A stretch of 64,000 nt of DNA from Acidimicrobiia bacterium (GTDB lineage Bacteria; Actinomycetota; Acidimicrobiia; ATN3; PSLF01): assembly GCA_040289475.1 (NCBI GenBank), contig PSLF01000004.1, positions 90,920 to 154,919 of the forward strand. Direction: 5' to 3'. Both the position numbers and the translations under genes were made by a program. This document shows positions 16,413 to 25,180 of the stretch, piece after piece. The notes beneath the pieces were generated by a model. It made no database searches. It was not told where the DNA came from and was given only the letters and a program-made list of their open reading frames with translations. The stretch's first letter is position 1, and the number at the start of each line of letters is the position of its first letter.

Positions 16413-18182
16413 ATGATCACAACCAGCCTAAGCTCCGATGTTGCAAAAGAGATAGATCGGTTCGAGGAGTCGATCAAGAAGTACCTAGCTGGACACCTCG
16501 ACGAGGAGGTCTTCCGCCCTATCCGCTTGACCAATGGGATTTACGGAATCAGGCAAGGCAACAATCTTCAGATGGTGCGGGTCAAGATACCTCAGGGCAG
16601 GCTAAATCCCACTCAGCTCGAGACATTGGGACACATCGCAGAAGAATACTCCAGAGGCTTCGGTCACGTAACAACAAGACAGAACATTCAGTTCCACTTC
16701 GTGAGGCTAGAACGGTGCCCAGACGTCATGCGTCTCGTCAACTCCGTCGGGCTGACCACTCGAGAGGCTTGTGGCGATACCGTGCGAAACATAACAGGAT
16801 GCCCACTTGCGGGAACTTGCCCGCTTGAGAACGCTGATATATCAGCGTGGGCACGTGCCGCAACCGACTACTTTTTGCGCCACCCTATATCGCAGAGACT
16901 GCCCCGCAAGTTCAAAATCTCTTTTTCCGGCTGCGAAAAGGACTGCTCTGCTGGAACTATCAACGACATCGGGGTCATAGCCGTAAAAGACGCTGATGGA
17001 AACCTCGCTTTTAGGCTTCTGGTCGGTGGTGGTCTCGGCACAACTCCGTACCCAGCCAAGCTGCTAGAGGAGTACACACCCCCTGAGGATTTGATCCTGA
17101 CAATGGAAGCGATCCTTAGGATCTTCGATCGCAGAGGAAATAGAGAAAACAAGCTTCGAGCTCGGATGAAGTGGCTCGTCGAACAGATGGGCATAGAGGA
17201 ATTTCGCAACGCTGTCTTTGACGAGAGAGAAAAGCTTCGCTCGGTAGTGGGAGAGCGCACTCCCTCGGGTATTCCCGACTCGGTGCTGACCGCAAGTCCG
17301 GAAACGTTCGGGCAATTGGGTCCCCTGGGAGACTCCCGCGTCTCCGAAAACGGGAGTCGCATCGAAAGATTCGTCAAGCCCACTTTCGAGAACTGGCGGG
17401 CATCTAACGTAGTTTCTCAGCGTCAAGATGGAAAGTTCGCCGCATTTGTTTCTCTTCCTATAGGAGACATAACCGCTGAACAGTTCAGAGAATTGGCAGA
17501 CCTATGCCGGCAGTACGGAGAAGGCGAGGTCCGGGCGACAATCCGTCAGAACTTGGTATTTCGCTACCTTGAAGAGGCCGACCTCAAGCCGTTTTACGAA
17601 GAGCTTGAGCGTATAGGGCTTTCCAACATAGAGGGAGAGAGAGCCTCGGACGTGGTGGCTTGCCCTGGAGCCGACACCTGTAATCTCGCCATCACACAGA
17701 GTCGGGGGCTTGCCAAAGCAATTCGCCGTGAGCTTCAAGAGTCCGGACTCGCGGACCTCCCCGGCGTCAAGATAAACATCTCCGGCTGCTCGAACTCCTG
17801 CGGCCAACATCACATAGCCGACATAGGTCTTATGGGATTCGAAAAGCGTCTGGGAGGCAACTCCGCCCCCGGTGCTCAACTAATGCTCGGAGGAGGGGTG
17901 ATCGAGGCGGGAGAGGTACGCTTCGGGAAGAGAAGCCTTAAACTGGCGGCAAAACGGGCACCCAAAGTAGTAAGCGCTATCCTGGCTTCCTACGCAGAAC
18001 AACGGCTCCCTGGGCAGACATTCAAGGAGTGGATGGCCGCCAAGGGCGTGGAAACTATCGAGCGAGAAGTAGAAGAGCTTGGCAAACTCCGCCCCTTCGA
18101 AGAAGCTCCCGACGAGTATGTGGACTGGGATGAAGACGTCCAGTTTCAAGTGAAGTTAGGTCGAGGCGAGTGCGCCACCTGA
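16413..18182 (+). CDS. Siroheme nitrite/sulfite reductase with cluster motifs in both halves
   Basis: A 589-aa ferredoxin-type nitrite/sulfite reductase, catalysing six-electron reduction of nitrite or sulfite at a coupled siroheme-[4Fe-4S] centre. The internal two-fold repeat is plain: TTRQNIQFHF near residue 88 matches TIRQNLVFRY near 376. The normal C-terminal cluster motif is present (C417-x5-C423 and C459-x3-C463). Unusually, the N-terminal half also has C130-x5-C136 and C174-x3-C178 at the equivalent places, where assimilatory enzymes usually have lost the cysteines. Start ATG 16413 has a GGAGGCACGAGGC region before it. A rhodanese gene 540 bp downstream hints at sulfur metabolism; no siroheme or ferredoxin gene is near. 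Choice between nitrite and sulfite is open. Confidence 0.9.
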   Translation: MITTSLSSDVAKEIDRFEESIKKYLAGHLDEEVFRPIRLTNGIYGIRQGNNLQMVRVKIPQGRLNPTQLETLGHIAEEYSRGFGHVTTRQNIQFHFVRLERCPDVMRLVNSVGLTTREACGDTVRNITGCPLAGTCPLENADISAWARAATDYFLRHPISQRLPRKFKISFSGCEKDCSAGTINDIGVIAVKDADGNLAFRLLVGGGLGTTPYPAKLLEEYTPPEDLILTMEAILRIFDRRGNRENKLRARMKWLVEQMGIEEFRNAVFDEREKLRSVVGERTPSGIPDSVLTASPETFGQLGPLGDSRVSENGSRIERFVKPTFENWRASNVVSQRQDGKFAAFVSLPIGDITAEQFRELADLCRQYGEGEVRATIRQNLVFRYLEEADLKPFYEELERIGLSNIEGERASDVVACPGADTCNLAITQSRGLAKAIRRELQESGLADLPGVKINISGCSNSCGQHHIADIGLMGFEKRLGGNSAPGAQLMLGGGVIEAGEVRFGKRSLKLAAKRAPKVVSAILASYAEQRLPGQTFKEWMAAKGVETIEREVEELGKLRPFEEAPDEYVDWDEDVQFQVKLGRGECAT

Positions 18183-18398
18183 GGAGTGACGCCGCTTAGA
18201 ACGGCCCTGAGCGACAGTGCAGCCGTCGATCCTTTAGGCAATATGAAGGAGCTACCCTCCAACATGGCCAATCGGAATAGGAGAATCTGGACGCGGTCTT
18301 ATCTTCGAGGTTGTAGAGACTGTGTTGTTGATCGGAAATTTGAGCGGGGGATGATTCGCGGACCGAATCCCTAGAAGAGTCCTGCAATTGCGGTGCGC

Positions 18399-18707
18399 AT
18401 GGTAGGTGTTGTCATAACCTTGAACACCGTTATTTTAGGAGCGGTTGTCTTTCTCCCCTCGATCTATCAGGTCGTCTCCTTGTAGTGGCTGGCAATCCTT
18501 GCGATCACAGTGGTTGTAGGAGCGCTCAACGCCGTGGTGTCAGCATTTGTCTGCCACGCTTTCGGGCGCTCATGCTGTTGGTTATGAGCAAAGGACAACA
18601 GAGACTCACGAGAGTCACCGCCAACGCGTCCAATGATCTCTGCGACTTTCTGCACCGGGAAAGGAGCAGCTCGAGCACCTGGGGTATGCCAGAGGACAGA
18701 CACTGAA
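18399..18707 (+). pseudogene. Possible decayed small membrane protein gene
   Basis: From ATG 18399 a hydrophobic peptide (MVGVVITLNTVILGAVVFLP...) runs 28 codons to a TAG at about 18483. The same frame then continues hydrophobically (WLAILAITVVVGALNAVVSAF) to a second stop, after which another frame stays open to about 18706. The pattern fits a two- or three-helix membrane protein broken by a nonsense codon and a frameshift, but no homologous family is recognised and chance hydrophobicity is possible. The rest of 18183-18719 shows nothing else. Confidence 0.3.
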
Positions 18708-18719
18708 TAGGAGGCTCTG

Positions 18720-19115
18720 ATGGGGGACAAAATTCCTAACAAAGTCGAGGAACTTACCTTAGAGGCCGCTCAGCAAAAGCTCGACGCTGGAGCGCTACTG
18801 CTCGATGTCAGGAACAAGGACGAGTGGGATGCAGGACACGCTCCCCAAGCCCGGTATCTGCCTCTGCCTCGCCTGAGAGAGGATCCCGCCGCAGCGCTGG
18901 CGGAAATCCGATTTTGGCTAGAGAACCGCTCCCCAGATGCGACTAGCTCCGAAGTTGTAGTAGTTTGTCGATCCGGTCAGCGCTCTCTCAAAGCAGCCGA
19001 GATCTTGATCTCTCACGGCATCCCAGCATCTAACCTCGCGGGGGGAATGAAAGCCTGGGCCGAGGCGGGACTTGAGATGGTAGCAGAAGGCAGTGACGAG
19101 CCCAAGGTGATCTAG
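18720..19115 (+). CDS. Rhodanese-like domain protein
   Basis: A 131-aa single-domain rhodanese, a cytoplasmic sulfurtransferase or persulfide carrier. The CH2A-like stretch LLLDVRNKDEWDAGHAP and the active-site loop VVVCRSGQRS, with the catalytic cysteine, are both present, followed by NLAGGMKAWAEAGL. The strong ribosome site AGGAGG precedes ATG 18720 by 5 bases. It follows the siroheme reductase on the same strand, but the 540-bp gap makes a shared transcript uncertain. Confidence 0.9.
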   Translation: MGDKIPNKVEELTLEAAQQKLDAGALLLDVRNKDEWDAGHAPQARYLPLPRLREDPAAALAEIRFWLENRSPDATSSEVVVVCRSGQRSLKAAEILISHGIPASNLAGGMKAWAEAGLEMVAEGSDEPKVI

Positions 19116-19604
19116 CGGCACCTCTCGCATGCCTGTCAGTCCTACTTAGGTATTTACTTGGGTAGCTCGAAGATGACTCCACGCTGCCGAAAGATTTCGA
19201 AGAGGAGACAGATAGGGTGCGGTTCTCATCCAATCCTGCGAGCGAATAGGGTACCTTGACCGCAAAAAACTTTCGGATTGCGAAATCACCACTGTGCGCG
19301 TGTCTAAACAGCTGATTCTAATGCCAACGTTTTGTGCACTGTCAATCTTACTAAAAGCTTTTTTCGCAAACTCGTGATGGCTATTTATATCCCTCTGTCG
19401 ATAATACGAAGCGTAGTTTGTCGAAATAACCTATGCACGTTAGAGCGTCCAAGCCACTGAGACTAAGATCGGAACCCAACTGCCTAGCAAGCGGTGACCC
19501 GAAGCCGAACGCCTAGAAAGCTTGTCCCGGCAAGAGCGATACGTCGCGCTGTCCTTTGACGGTCTCGACCAGCCATCGAATGACATAGCCTAAGCGTAAA
19601 CGTT
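19116..19604. other. Long non-coding stretch before tRNA-Arg
   Basis: About 490 bp with many stops in all frames. I find no gene, convincing hairpin or repeat. It should contain the tRNA promoter; a TTGACG at about 19556 is seen but has no well-spaced -10 partner. Confidence 0.5.
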
Positions 19605-19677
19605 GCCCTCGTAGCTCAGGGGATAGAGCACCGGTCTCCTAAACCGGGTGTCGGAGGTTCGAGTCCTCCCGGGGGCG
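19605..19677 (+). tRNA. tRNA-Arg (anticodon CCU)
   Basis: A complete 73-nt cloverleaf. Acceptor stem GCCCTCG pairs with CGGGGGC (one T-G wobble), the D-arm is TAGCTCAGGGGATAGAGCA-like, the anticodon stem CCGGT/ACCGG holds the loop CTCCTAA with anticodon CCT, and the T-arm is GGAGG-TTCGAGT-CCTCC. The discriminator base is G and CCA is not encoded. It reads AGG codons. No neighbouring tRNA is present. Confidence 0.96.
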
Positions 19678-19984
19678 CTGAAGACTCGGCATACGCCGAG
19701 GTACGCCATTACGGATCTAAGTTCGTTCGACCATTATCCAGATCCGCTGCAAATGGGCATCGGTCCGTACCCAATCCCCGTTCACGGACACGCGAATGAG
19801 CGAGGTAATTCTCGCGGACATTCCAAAAACATTTACGCCCGTAGGAGTGTGGGCTTCGGCCGCAACTAGGAACTGAGGTGATCTAGCAACGTCGAAGGCC
19901 AACTCGACGTCTCCGTTTGAAGAATTTAGCGGAACGGTAATCATGCGTGTAGAAATGAGATAGCTAGCGGGAGAGAACCAGGAA
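19678..19984. other. Stretch between tRNA-Arg and an SDR remnant
   Basis: No supported gene. A minus-strand frame (19717-20028, 103 codons) begins with a signal-peptide-like segment (MSKTLACWASLLLTVSWFSP) and could be a fragment of a secreted protein, but it matches no family I know and overlaps the SDR remnant. No direct repeat of the tRNA 3' end was noticed here. Confidence 0.35.
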
Positions 19985-20353
19985 ACGGTCAAAAGCAAAG
20001 AGGCCCAGCAAGCCAATGTCTTAGACACTCAAGCGAGTGCTCCGATGTTGGAGATCGCCGATGAAGCAATTACCCAGCTCGGTCATGTCGATGTCGTTGC
20101 CCTCAACGCCGGGGTACTCGAGCCCTTTGACATCTACAACTTTGATGCAGGCGTATTCCACCGGCACCTCGATGTACATGTCATGAGCGCGGTTAACTGC
20201 GTAGAGGCCGTACTTCCCCAAATGCTCGACCGCAAATCCGGCACTTTGTTGCTCGTCGCTAGCTTGGCTGGTCTCACACCGCTGCCTCAATCTGCACCTT
20301 ACTGCGCTGCCAAAAGCACTCTGGTGAGCCTCGCCCTTCCCTACGGAGAATGA
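19985..20353 (+). pseudogene. Fragment of a short-chain dehydrogenase/reductase
   Basis: The translation from ATG 20045 contains recognisable SDR core pieces: LGHVDVVALNAGVLEPFD (the NAG motif), the helix region HLDVHVMSAVNCVEAVLP, SGTLLLVASLAG and the active-site YCAAKS. The N-terminal TGxxxGIG nucleotide-binding motif is absent upstream, where the frame is closed at 19961, and the C-terminal third is missing because the frame stops soon after the catalytic lysine. Both ends are therefore lost and the gene should be inactive. The following 20354-20606 shows nothing recognisable. Confidence 0.7.
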
Positions 20354-20606
20354 TCCTCTCCCAGGTCGTGGCCCGATTCGTCGCTTCTCCACCTGGAGGC
20401 AGAAAGGAAGAAAGGTGAGCCCCTCTAATAACTTCTACAAAAGGGTGTTCAAGAAGGGCAATTGAGCCAGATCGAAAATCAAAGTATGCAGTCGTTATCT
20501 GAATTGCTATAGGTCCAAAACCAAAAGGTGTTCGCCGCCCAGGAGGCCATCCTTAGAAATTAGCGATGACGCCAGAGGATTACGGGTCGAGGGGGAGGCA
20601 GAGAAG

Positions 20607-22028
20607 ATGAAGCTCGAAGCAGCAGGCGAGTACCGTTACGAGGTAGCCCCTGAGGGTAAAATGCGGGTTCCTGCCGTGATTTTCGCATCTCCCGAACTGA
20701 TCCCTGACATCGTAAATGACAAATCCATAGAGCAAGCTGCGAATGTAGCAACCCTACCAGGGATCGTACGGGCGTCTTTTGCTATGCCAGACATCCACTG
20801 GGGATACGGATTCCCCATAGGCGGAGTAGCTGCCACAGACGTAGAGGCCGGGGGCGTAATCTCTCCCGGAGGTGTCGGCTTTGACATCTCTTGCGGTGTC
20901 CGACTGCTGATCTCAGATTACGCGGCCCAAGAAATCTCCGACCAAATGGAGTCTTTGATGGATGAGCTCGCCCGCCGTATACCCAAAGGATTGGGGAAAG
21001 GAGGGGTCTGGAGCCTATCGGGAAGGCGGGACCTCATGCGTATTCTTTTGCGGGGATCTGCCCACGCGGTTGAGCAGGGATACGGTGTCCCTCAAGACGT
21101 TGAGAACTGTGAGGATCGGGGTTTTCTCGACACCGCTGATCCCGATGCTCTCAGCGAGCGGGCCTACGAGCGTGGATTCCTTCAAGTCGGATCGCTCGGA
21201 TCGGGAAATCACTTCCTGGAGGTCCAGCGAGTCGATCGGATTTATGACCGTGATTTGGCAGACGCCTTCGGACTGGCCGACGACCAAGTGTGCGTAATGA
21301 TCCACTGTGGATCTAGAGGACTCGGCCACCAAGTTTGCTCCGACTCGGTAAAAGAGATGCTCAGCGCAATGGCACGCTACGGCATTGAGGTTCCCGACAA
21401 ACAGCTCGCCTGCGCACCAGTCAAGTCGCCTGAGGGACAGAAGTATCTCGCCGCGATGGCTGCTGCTGCCAACTACGGTAGGGCCAATCGCCAAGCCCTC
21501 ACTCACGCCACCCGGCAGGCCTTCCAGGCAGCTCTCGGAGATGGTGGCCTGCGGCTTCTGTATGACGTCTCGCACAATCTCGCAAAGATAGAGATACATC
21601 TCGTCGACGACCGGGAACTCACACTTTGCGTTCATCGAAAAGGAGCCACGCGATCCCTTCCTCCAAATGATCCAGAGCTTCCCCATGTCTATAAGCGGAC
21701 GGGACAGCCGGTTCTCGTTCCTGGATCCATGGGGACCGGGTCCTTTGTTTGCGCCGGCCTCCCAGATAACCCCGCATTTAATTCGACATGCCACGGTGCC
21801 GGAAGGAGGATGAGCAGGCATCAGGCGACGAAGAAAATCAGAGGGGAGGCGCTAAAAACACAGCTCGAGTCACAAGGTATTCGGGTACGAAGCGAGTCGA
21901 TGAAAGGTCTCGCTGAAGAGGCCCCGTTTGCATATAAAAATGTTGACGAGGTCGTCGAGGTGTGTGAACGTGCCGGATTGGCAAAGCGGGTGGCACGGTT
22001 GGTCCCGATAGGAGTCGTCAAAGGATAG
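20607..22028 (+). CDS. rtcB: RNA-splicing ligase RtcB
   Basis: A 473-aa GTP-dependent RNA ligase that joins 2',3'-cyclic phosphate (or 3'-phosphate) ends to 5'-OH ends, used in tRNA splicing and RNA repair. Hallmarks: [17 protein letters not shown], the metal-binding cysteine loop [41 protein letters not shown], and [13 protein letters not shown], which carries the histidine that becomes guanylylated. Ribosome site GGGGGAGG before ATG 20607. It ends 53 bp from the convergent archease gene, whose product activates RtcB, so the pair is functionally linked although on opposite strands. Confidence 0.96.
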   Translation: MKLEAAGEYRYEVAPEGKMRVPAVIFASPELIPDIVNDKSIEQAANVATLPGIVRASFAMPDIHWGYGFPIGGVAATDVEAGGVISPGGVGFDISCGVRLLISDYAAQEISDQMESLMDELARRIPKGLGKGGVWSLSGRRDLMRILLRGSAHAVEQGYGVPQDVENCEDRGFLDTADPDALSERAYERGFLQVGSLGSGNHFLEVQRVDRIYDRDLADAFGLADDQVCVMIHCGSRGLGHQVCSDSVKEMLSAMARYGIEVPDKQLACAPVKSPEGQKYLAAMAAAANYGRANRQALTHATRQAFQAALGDGGLRLLYDVSHNLAKIEIHLVDDRELTLCVHRKGATRSLPPNDPELPHVYKRTGQPVLVPGSMGTGSFVCAGLPDNPAFNSTCHGAGRRMSRHQATKKIRGEALKTQLESQGIRVRSESMKGLAEEAPFAYKNVDEVVEVCERAGLAKRVARLVPIGVVKG

Positions 22029-22081
22029 TCGCACTAGCGGGTTTCGAGGACTAGACCGCTGGTCTAATAAATACGGTTGCC

Positions 22082-22540
22082 TTAGACGTCGATAGTTATC
22101 CGGGCTCTCCAGAGACCGTCTGCTTTCTCGAATACGAGGTCCTCGTAGCTTACAGCCTTCGGAACAGCACCCGTCTCCTCTACGGCGTCCAATGGCAAGA
22201 CATAGAATTTGCCTTCAACTCGGCCCGCTTCGATCCTTTCCACCTCGGTACGGATCGGCACCAATCCTTCGGTTTCGACGACGAACAATACCTCTTCTAG
22301 GAGCGCTACTAACGTATCTTCGAGTGTTGCTCTATCGCCCAACTCTATAGCGAAAGGCTGGGCCTCGAGCTCTGGTAATTCAGATCGCGACTGAACGAAA
22401 CCAGCTACCAGGCCAGTAGCCAATTCAGAGGCACAATCTCTTTCCGTACTGCCCCACGCTTCTAAAATCTCGTCGGCCGTGTGCGGCAAATATCTGTATC
22501 CCGCCGTCGGCTCCTTCTCGCTCCTTCTCTGAGTCCTCAA
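22082..22540 (-). CDS. Archease (RtcB-activating protein)
   Basis: A 152-aa protein of the archease family, which promotes RtcB guanylylation and multiple turnover. Visible landmarks: RYLPHTADEILEAWG at the N-terminus, the central LEDTLVALLEEVLFVVETE, then KAVSYEDLVFEK and the terminal ARITIDV; the acidic metal-binding residues sit in the first and last of these. It starts at TTG 22540, only 7 bp after the stop of the pentapeptide-repeat gene, so it is probably translated from that transcript. It is convergent with rtcB. Confidence 0.9.
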   Translation of the reverse strand: MRTQRRSEKEPTAGYRYLPHTADEILEAWGSTERDCASELATGLVAGFVQSRSELPELEAQPFAIELGDRATLEDTLVALLEEVLFVVETEGLVPIRTEVERIEAGRVEGKFYVLPLDAVEETGAVPKAVSYEDLVFEKADGLWRARITIDV

Positions 22541-22547
22541 GCACTTA

Positions 22548-23630
22548 TCAGTGACCTACACAGGTCCCCCTGTTGAGATTAGCCATAGTTCTGTCTGGGC
22601 AAATCGTCTTGTGCCAACGAGTCCCGTCAAGCTTGGCCCCCTCCCAAGTCACCCCCGTAAGGACACCTCCGATGAAGTTACTACCTGTTAGGTCCGTGTT
22701 CGTCAAATTGGAGTTTTCGAGGCGCACGAAATTGAAGTGTGTATAGGTCACAACGGCGTTCTCAAGGGTGATCGCGCGCATGTTGGTAGCCGAGAAGTTG
22801 GCATCGTTGATGGTCGTGTTTGCCAAATTGGCACCGCGAAGTACGGTGCCGTCGTGCTTTGTCCGGCTGAGGTTGGAGCCCGAGAAGTCGACGTTCGCGA
22901 AGTTTCCCCCAGTCAAGTCGGCCCCGACCAAGTTAGCGTTACGAAGAACTGCCCCCTGCCATCGGGCAAACGTCAAGTTCGCATAGCTCAGATCGACACC
23001 GGTGAGATCGGCTCCGCTCAGGTTAGTCCCGGACATCGAAACCCCAGACATGTGAGCTGCCTTCATGTTCGAGTCGACAAAGCGCGTAGCGGTGAGGCTG
23101 GCCGCGCTCAGGCGAGCACCTTGCAACGCAGCTCCCGCGAGGTTTGCTGCATCTAGCTTGGTGCCATGAAGTCTGGCGTTGGTGAACACAGCATCTTGTG
23201 CGTCGACAAATCTAAGGTCTGCGAGGTCCAAAATCGCATCGACAAACGATGCGCTACGAAGGTTCGAGTTCGTGAACTTCGCTCGTGTGAGATCCGCTCC
23301 CGTGAAGTCTGCGCACTGGAGATCTTCGTTGGAAAAGTCGGCACCTGTCATGACTCTACCGGCCCAGCTTTTTGTTACACCCTCGGGGCAGAACTGAAAG
23401 TTCGCGGGTGGAAGAGCGCCGGGAGGCACGTTGTTCGTGACCGTGAGCCGCCCATCCTCGTACGGCGCGGCAGGTGCCCTAAGAACGCCTATCGTTGGAG
23501 AGGGCGAGGGCTGAGCATCGGGCTGAACCCTCGTTTGGGCAATACTCAAAACCGAGAGTAGCAGTGTTCCGACCGCCGTAGCCACAGCCGAACCCCAAAT
23601 CAACAACCGCCGTTTCTCTAAAAGCCTCAT
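22548..23630 (-). CDS. Membrane-anchored or secreted pentapeptide-repeat protein
   Basis: A 360-aa protein. Residues about 10-30 form one hydrophobic segment (LLIWGSAVATAVGTLLLSV), acting as signal peptide or anchor, followed by a proline-rich stretch. From about residue 105 to 335 runs a long series of A(D/N)LXX pentapeptide repeats (for example GADLTGVDLSYANL, ANLVGADLTGGNF), which fold as a right-handed quadrilateral beta helix. A cysteine near each end (FCPEG, TICPD and GTCVGH) could form disulfides if exported. Start ATG 23630 is preceded by GGAGAGG. Cytosolic relatives protect gyrase, but the signal segment makes that role unlikely. Archease follows 7 bp downstream. Confidence 0.88.
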   Translation of the reverse strand: MRLLEKRRLLIWGSAVATAVGTLLLSVLSIAQTRVQPDAQPSPSPTIGVLRAPAAPYEDGRLTVTNNVPPGALPPANFQFCPEGVTKSWAGRVMTGADFSNEDLQCADFTGADLTRAKFTNSNLRSASFVDAILDLADLRFVDAQDAVFTNARLHGTKLDAANLAGAALQGARLSAASLTATRFVDSNMKAAHMSGVSMSGTNLSGADLTGVDLSYANLTFARWQGAVLRNANLVGADLTGGNFANVDFSGSNLSRTKHDGTVLRGANLANTTINDANFSATNMRAITLENAVVTYTHFNFVRLENSNLTNTDLTGSNFIGGVLTGVTWEGAKLDGTRWHKTICPDRTMANLNRGTCVGH

Positions 23631-23953
23631 CGCATTGAACCTCTCCGAACCATCGTACGCCCGGACAATCTTCGGTATCGTCGCAGACGCCAAATCACTT
23701 GATCAACAAAACAAGCACTCGCAGTCTACCCGATCCGCTTGCTTTGCTGCTTAGCGTACCATCGCAATCTTCTTCTTGGTGAATGTGCCTCTCCCACGAA
23801 AAACAGTCTGTCGCTTTTGAATTGCATACGGTTGAGACTCTAGCACTACGGAGCGGTACTCGAGATTCCGTCAAGAGACAGGGAATAGAAAACTTCTTTC
23901 GAATACCGCAAAGGCCCCTTTCGAGCTCTCGAATGTGGCCCTACGAGCCAAGG

Positions 23954-25051
23954 CTATGACAGCCCACATTTTGTCGGATCTGTTGAACAAAAAGCTCCCT
24001 TAGCGACAAGCTCCTCGGAGCTGAGAGAGTAGATAGAGGTGTCGGCCGTGCCCAAGTCGGCCACTATGACTCCTGCCTCTTGGCCGGGTGACCAGAGAAA
24101 CTCCGCCCTAGAAGATACGTCCACCTGGGATGTCCAGGTAGCTGGGATAGCTGCGCGGTAGCCGAGTTGGCTGTCGTGAACTCGAAAACCAGGTGGCGCG
24201 TTTCCCTCCAATCCCCTGCTTAGTCGCGCGGATCTTGTGGACAACACCGCGGCAGCGACGAGAGCGAGCACTACTACTAAACCAATTGCAACACCTATCA
24301 AAACAGCTCAGGTTGAAAGCCCACGACCTCGAACCCGGGAAGTTGCGTAGTCGTACTGCAAAAATTGTTCAATGCCGGCCTGCGGCCCACGAAGCGACTC
24401 CGCCGAAGCGGGGATCACAGATCTCCCCTCTGAAGCAGCGCCTGTGGCTGGGGAAAGGGCGGACGAATCGGCGCGTGACGTTGTTAGCGCTGAAGGAGCA
24501 GATGATTCAGTCTCAGCCACCTGCGAGGCCCCGAAGTTCGGACGTGGCCCAAAAGAAGTGGAATTGTTCCCGAGGGCAGGAGCAGTCCCGAGAGCATACA
24601 AGCTTTCCTGCGATCTTGTGTGAGCTGGTGGGACTTGCTCACCTTCGAGCCATGCCCGAAGCTGTGACGCGGAAGGGCGAAGCTCGGGTTCTTTGGCAGT
24701 AGCCCGCTCGATTATCGTGCTAAATTCGGGAGAAATTGAAACTGAGGAAAAGTCGAGCGGCTCGGAGATTCTTTGACGGGTAGTACTCCATAACCAGATA
24801 TAGATCGCTCCCTTCCTCGAGAACGTCGCAGAGAATGACGATCGCAGGGTGCAAGAGGCTCCCCATTTAATGAGCTTCACGCATAAAACGACGAACTGCT
24901 TCGTCCGATCCTACGCCTACTTCCGAGAGTTCCAATCGCTTTAGCGCTACGCTGCGCCCCAGCTTCCGGTCGCGTGCCAGGTAGACAGTCCCCATACCCG
25001 CCGTCCTATCACGCTTTCGATCTCGTAGCGGTTAGACACAATTTCTGTCAT
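23954..25051 (-). pseudogene. Decayed Ser/Thr protein kinase gene with C-terminal membrane segment
   Basis: Minus-strand pieces of one kinase gene are in order but broken. ATG 25051 opens MTEIVSNRYEIESVIGR, then a one-base shift within the glycine loop leads to AGMGTVYLARDRKLGRSVALK, which keeps the ATP-binding lysine. A TAA interrupts REAH*MGSLLHPAIVILCDV; YLVMEYYPSK follows. The catalytic loop, DFG and APE regions are missing, and the text resumes in another frame at the last kinase helix (FSTIIERATAKEPELRPSAS). After a long linker a TGA sits just before the transmembrane helix LIGVAIGLVVVLALVAAAVL and a short outer domain ending near 23954. The same frame stays open past that stop to about 23840. 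It cannot make an active kinase. Confidence 0.85.
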
Positions 25052-25180
25052 TGGGACCAGTTTGGAAAGCTCGGAAAAAAGCGGATGCGCGTTGCAATTA
25101 TCGTCCAATGACATTACTGGGCGAGGAAAAAGAGCTTTTCTCTTCGCTAAGAGCGGGTATTCCCGAATCAGATGATAGGC

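Noticed and set aside
19605..19677. tRNA-Arg as an integration attachment site
   Set aside because: No integrase gene and no repeat of the tRNA 3' end were found in the window.
21015..21821. 268-codon minus-strand frame inside rtcB
   Set aside because: Antisense shadow of a highly conserved gene; no recognisable protein features.
22052..22066. Small hairpin TAGACC-GCT-GGTCTA between rtcB and archease
   Set aside because: Only six base pairs and no T-tract on either strand; too weak to call as a bidirectional terminator.
22548..23630. Pentapeptide-repeat region as a DNA tandem repeat or CRISPR
   Set aside because: The periodicity is in the protein (A-D/N-L-x-x); the DNA units vary and there are no identical spacers or repeats.
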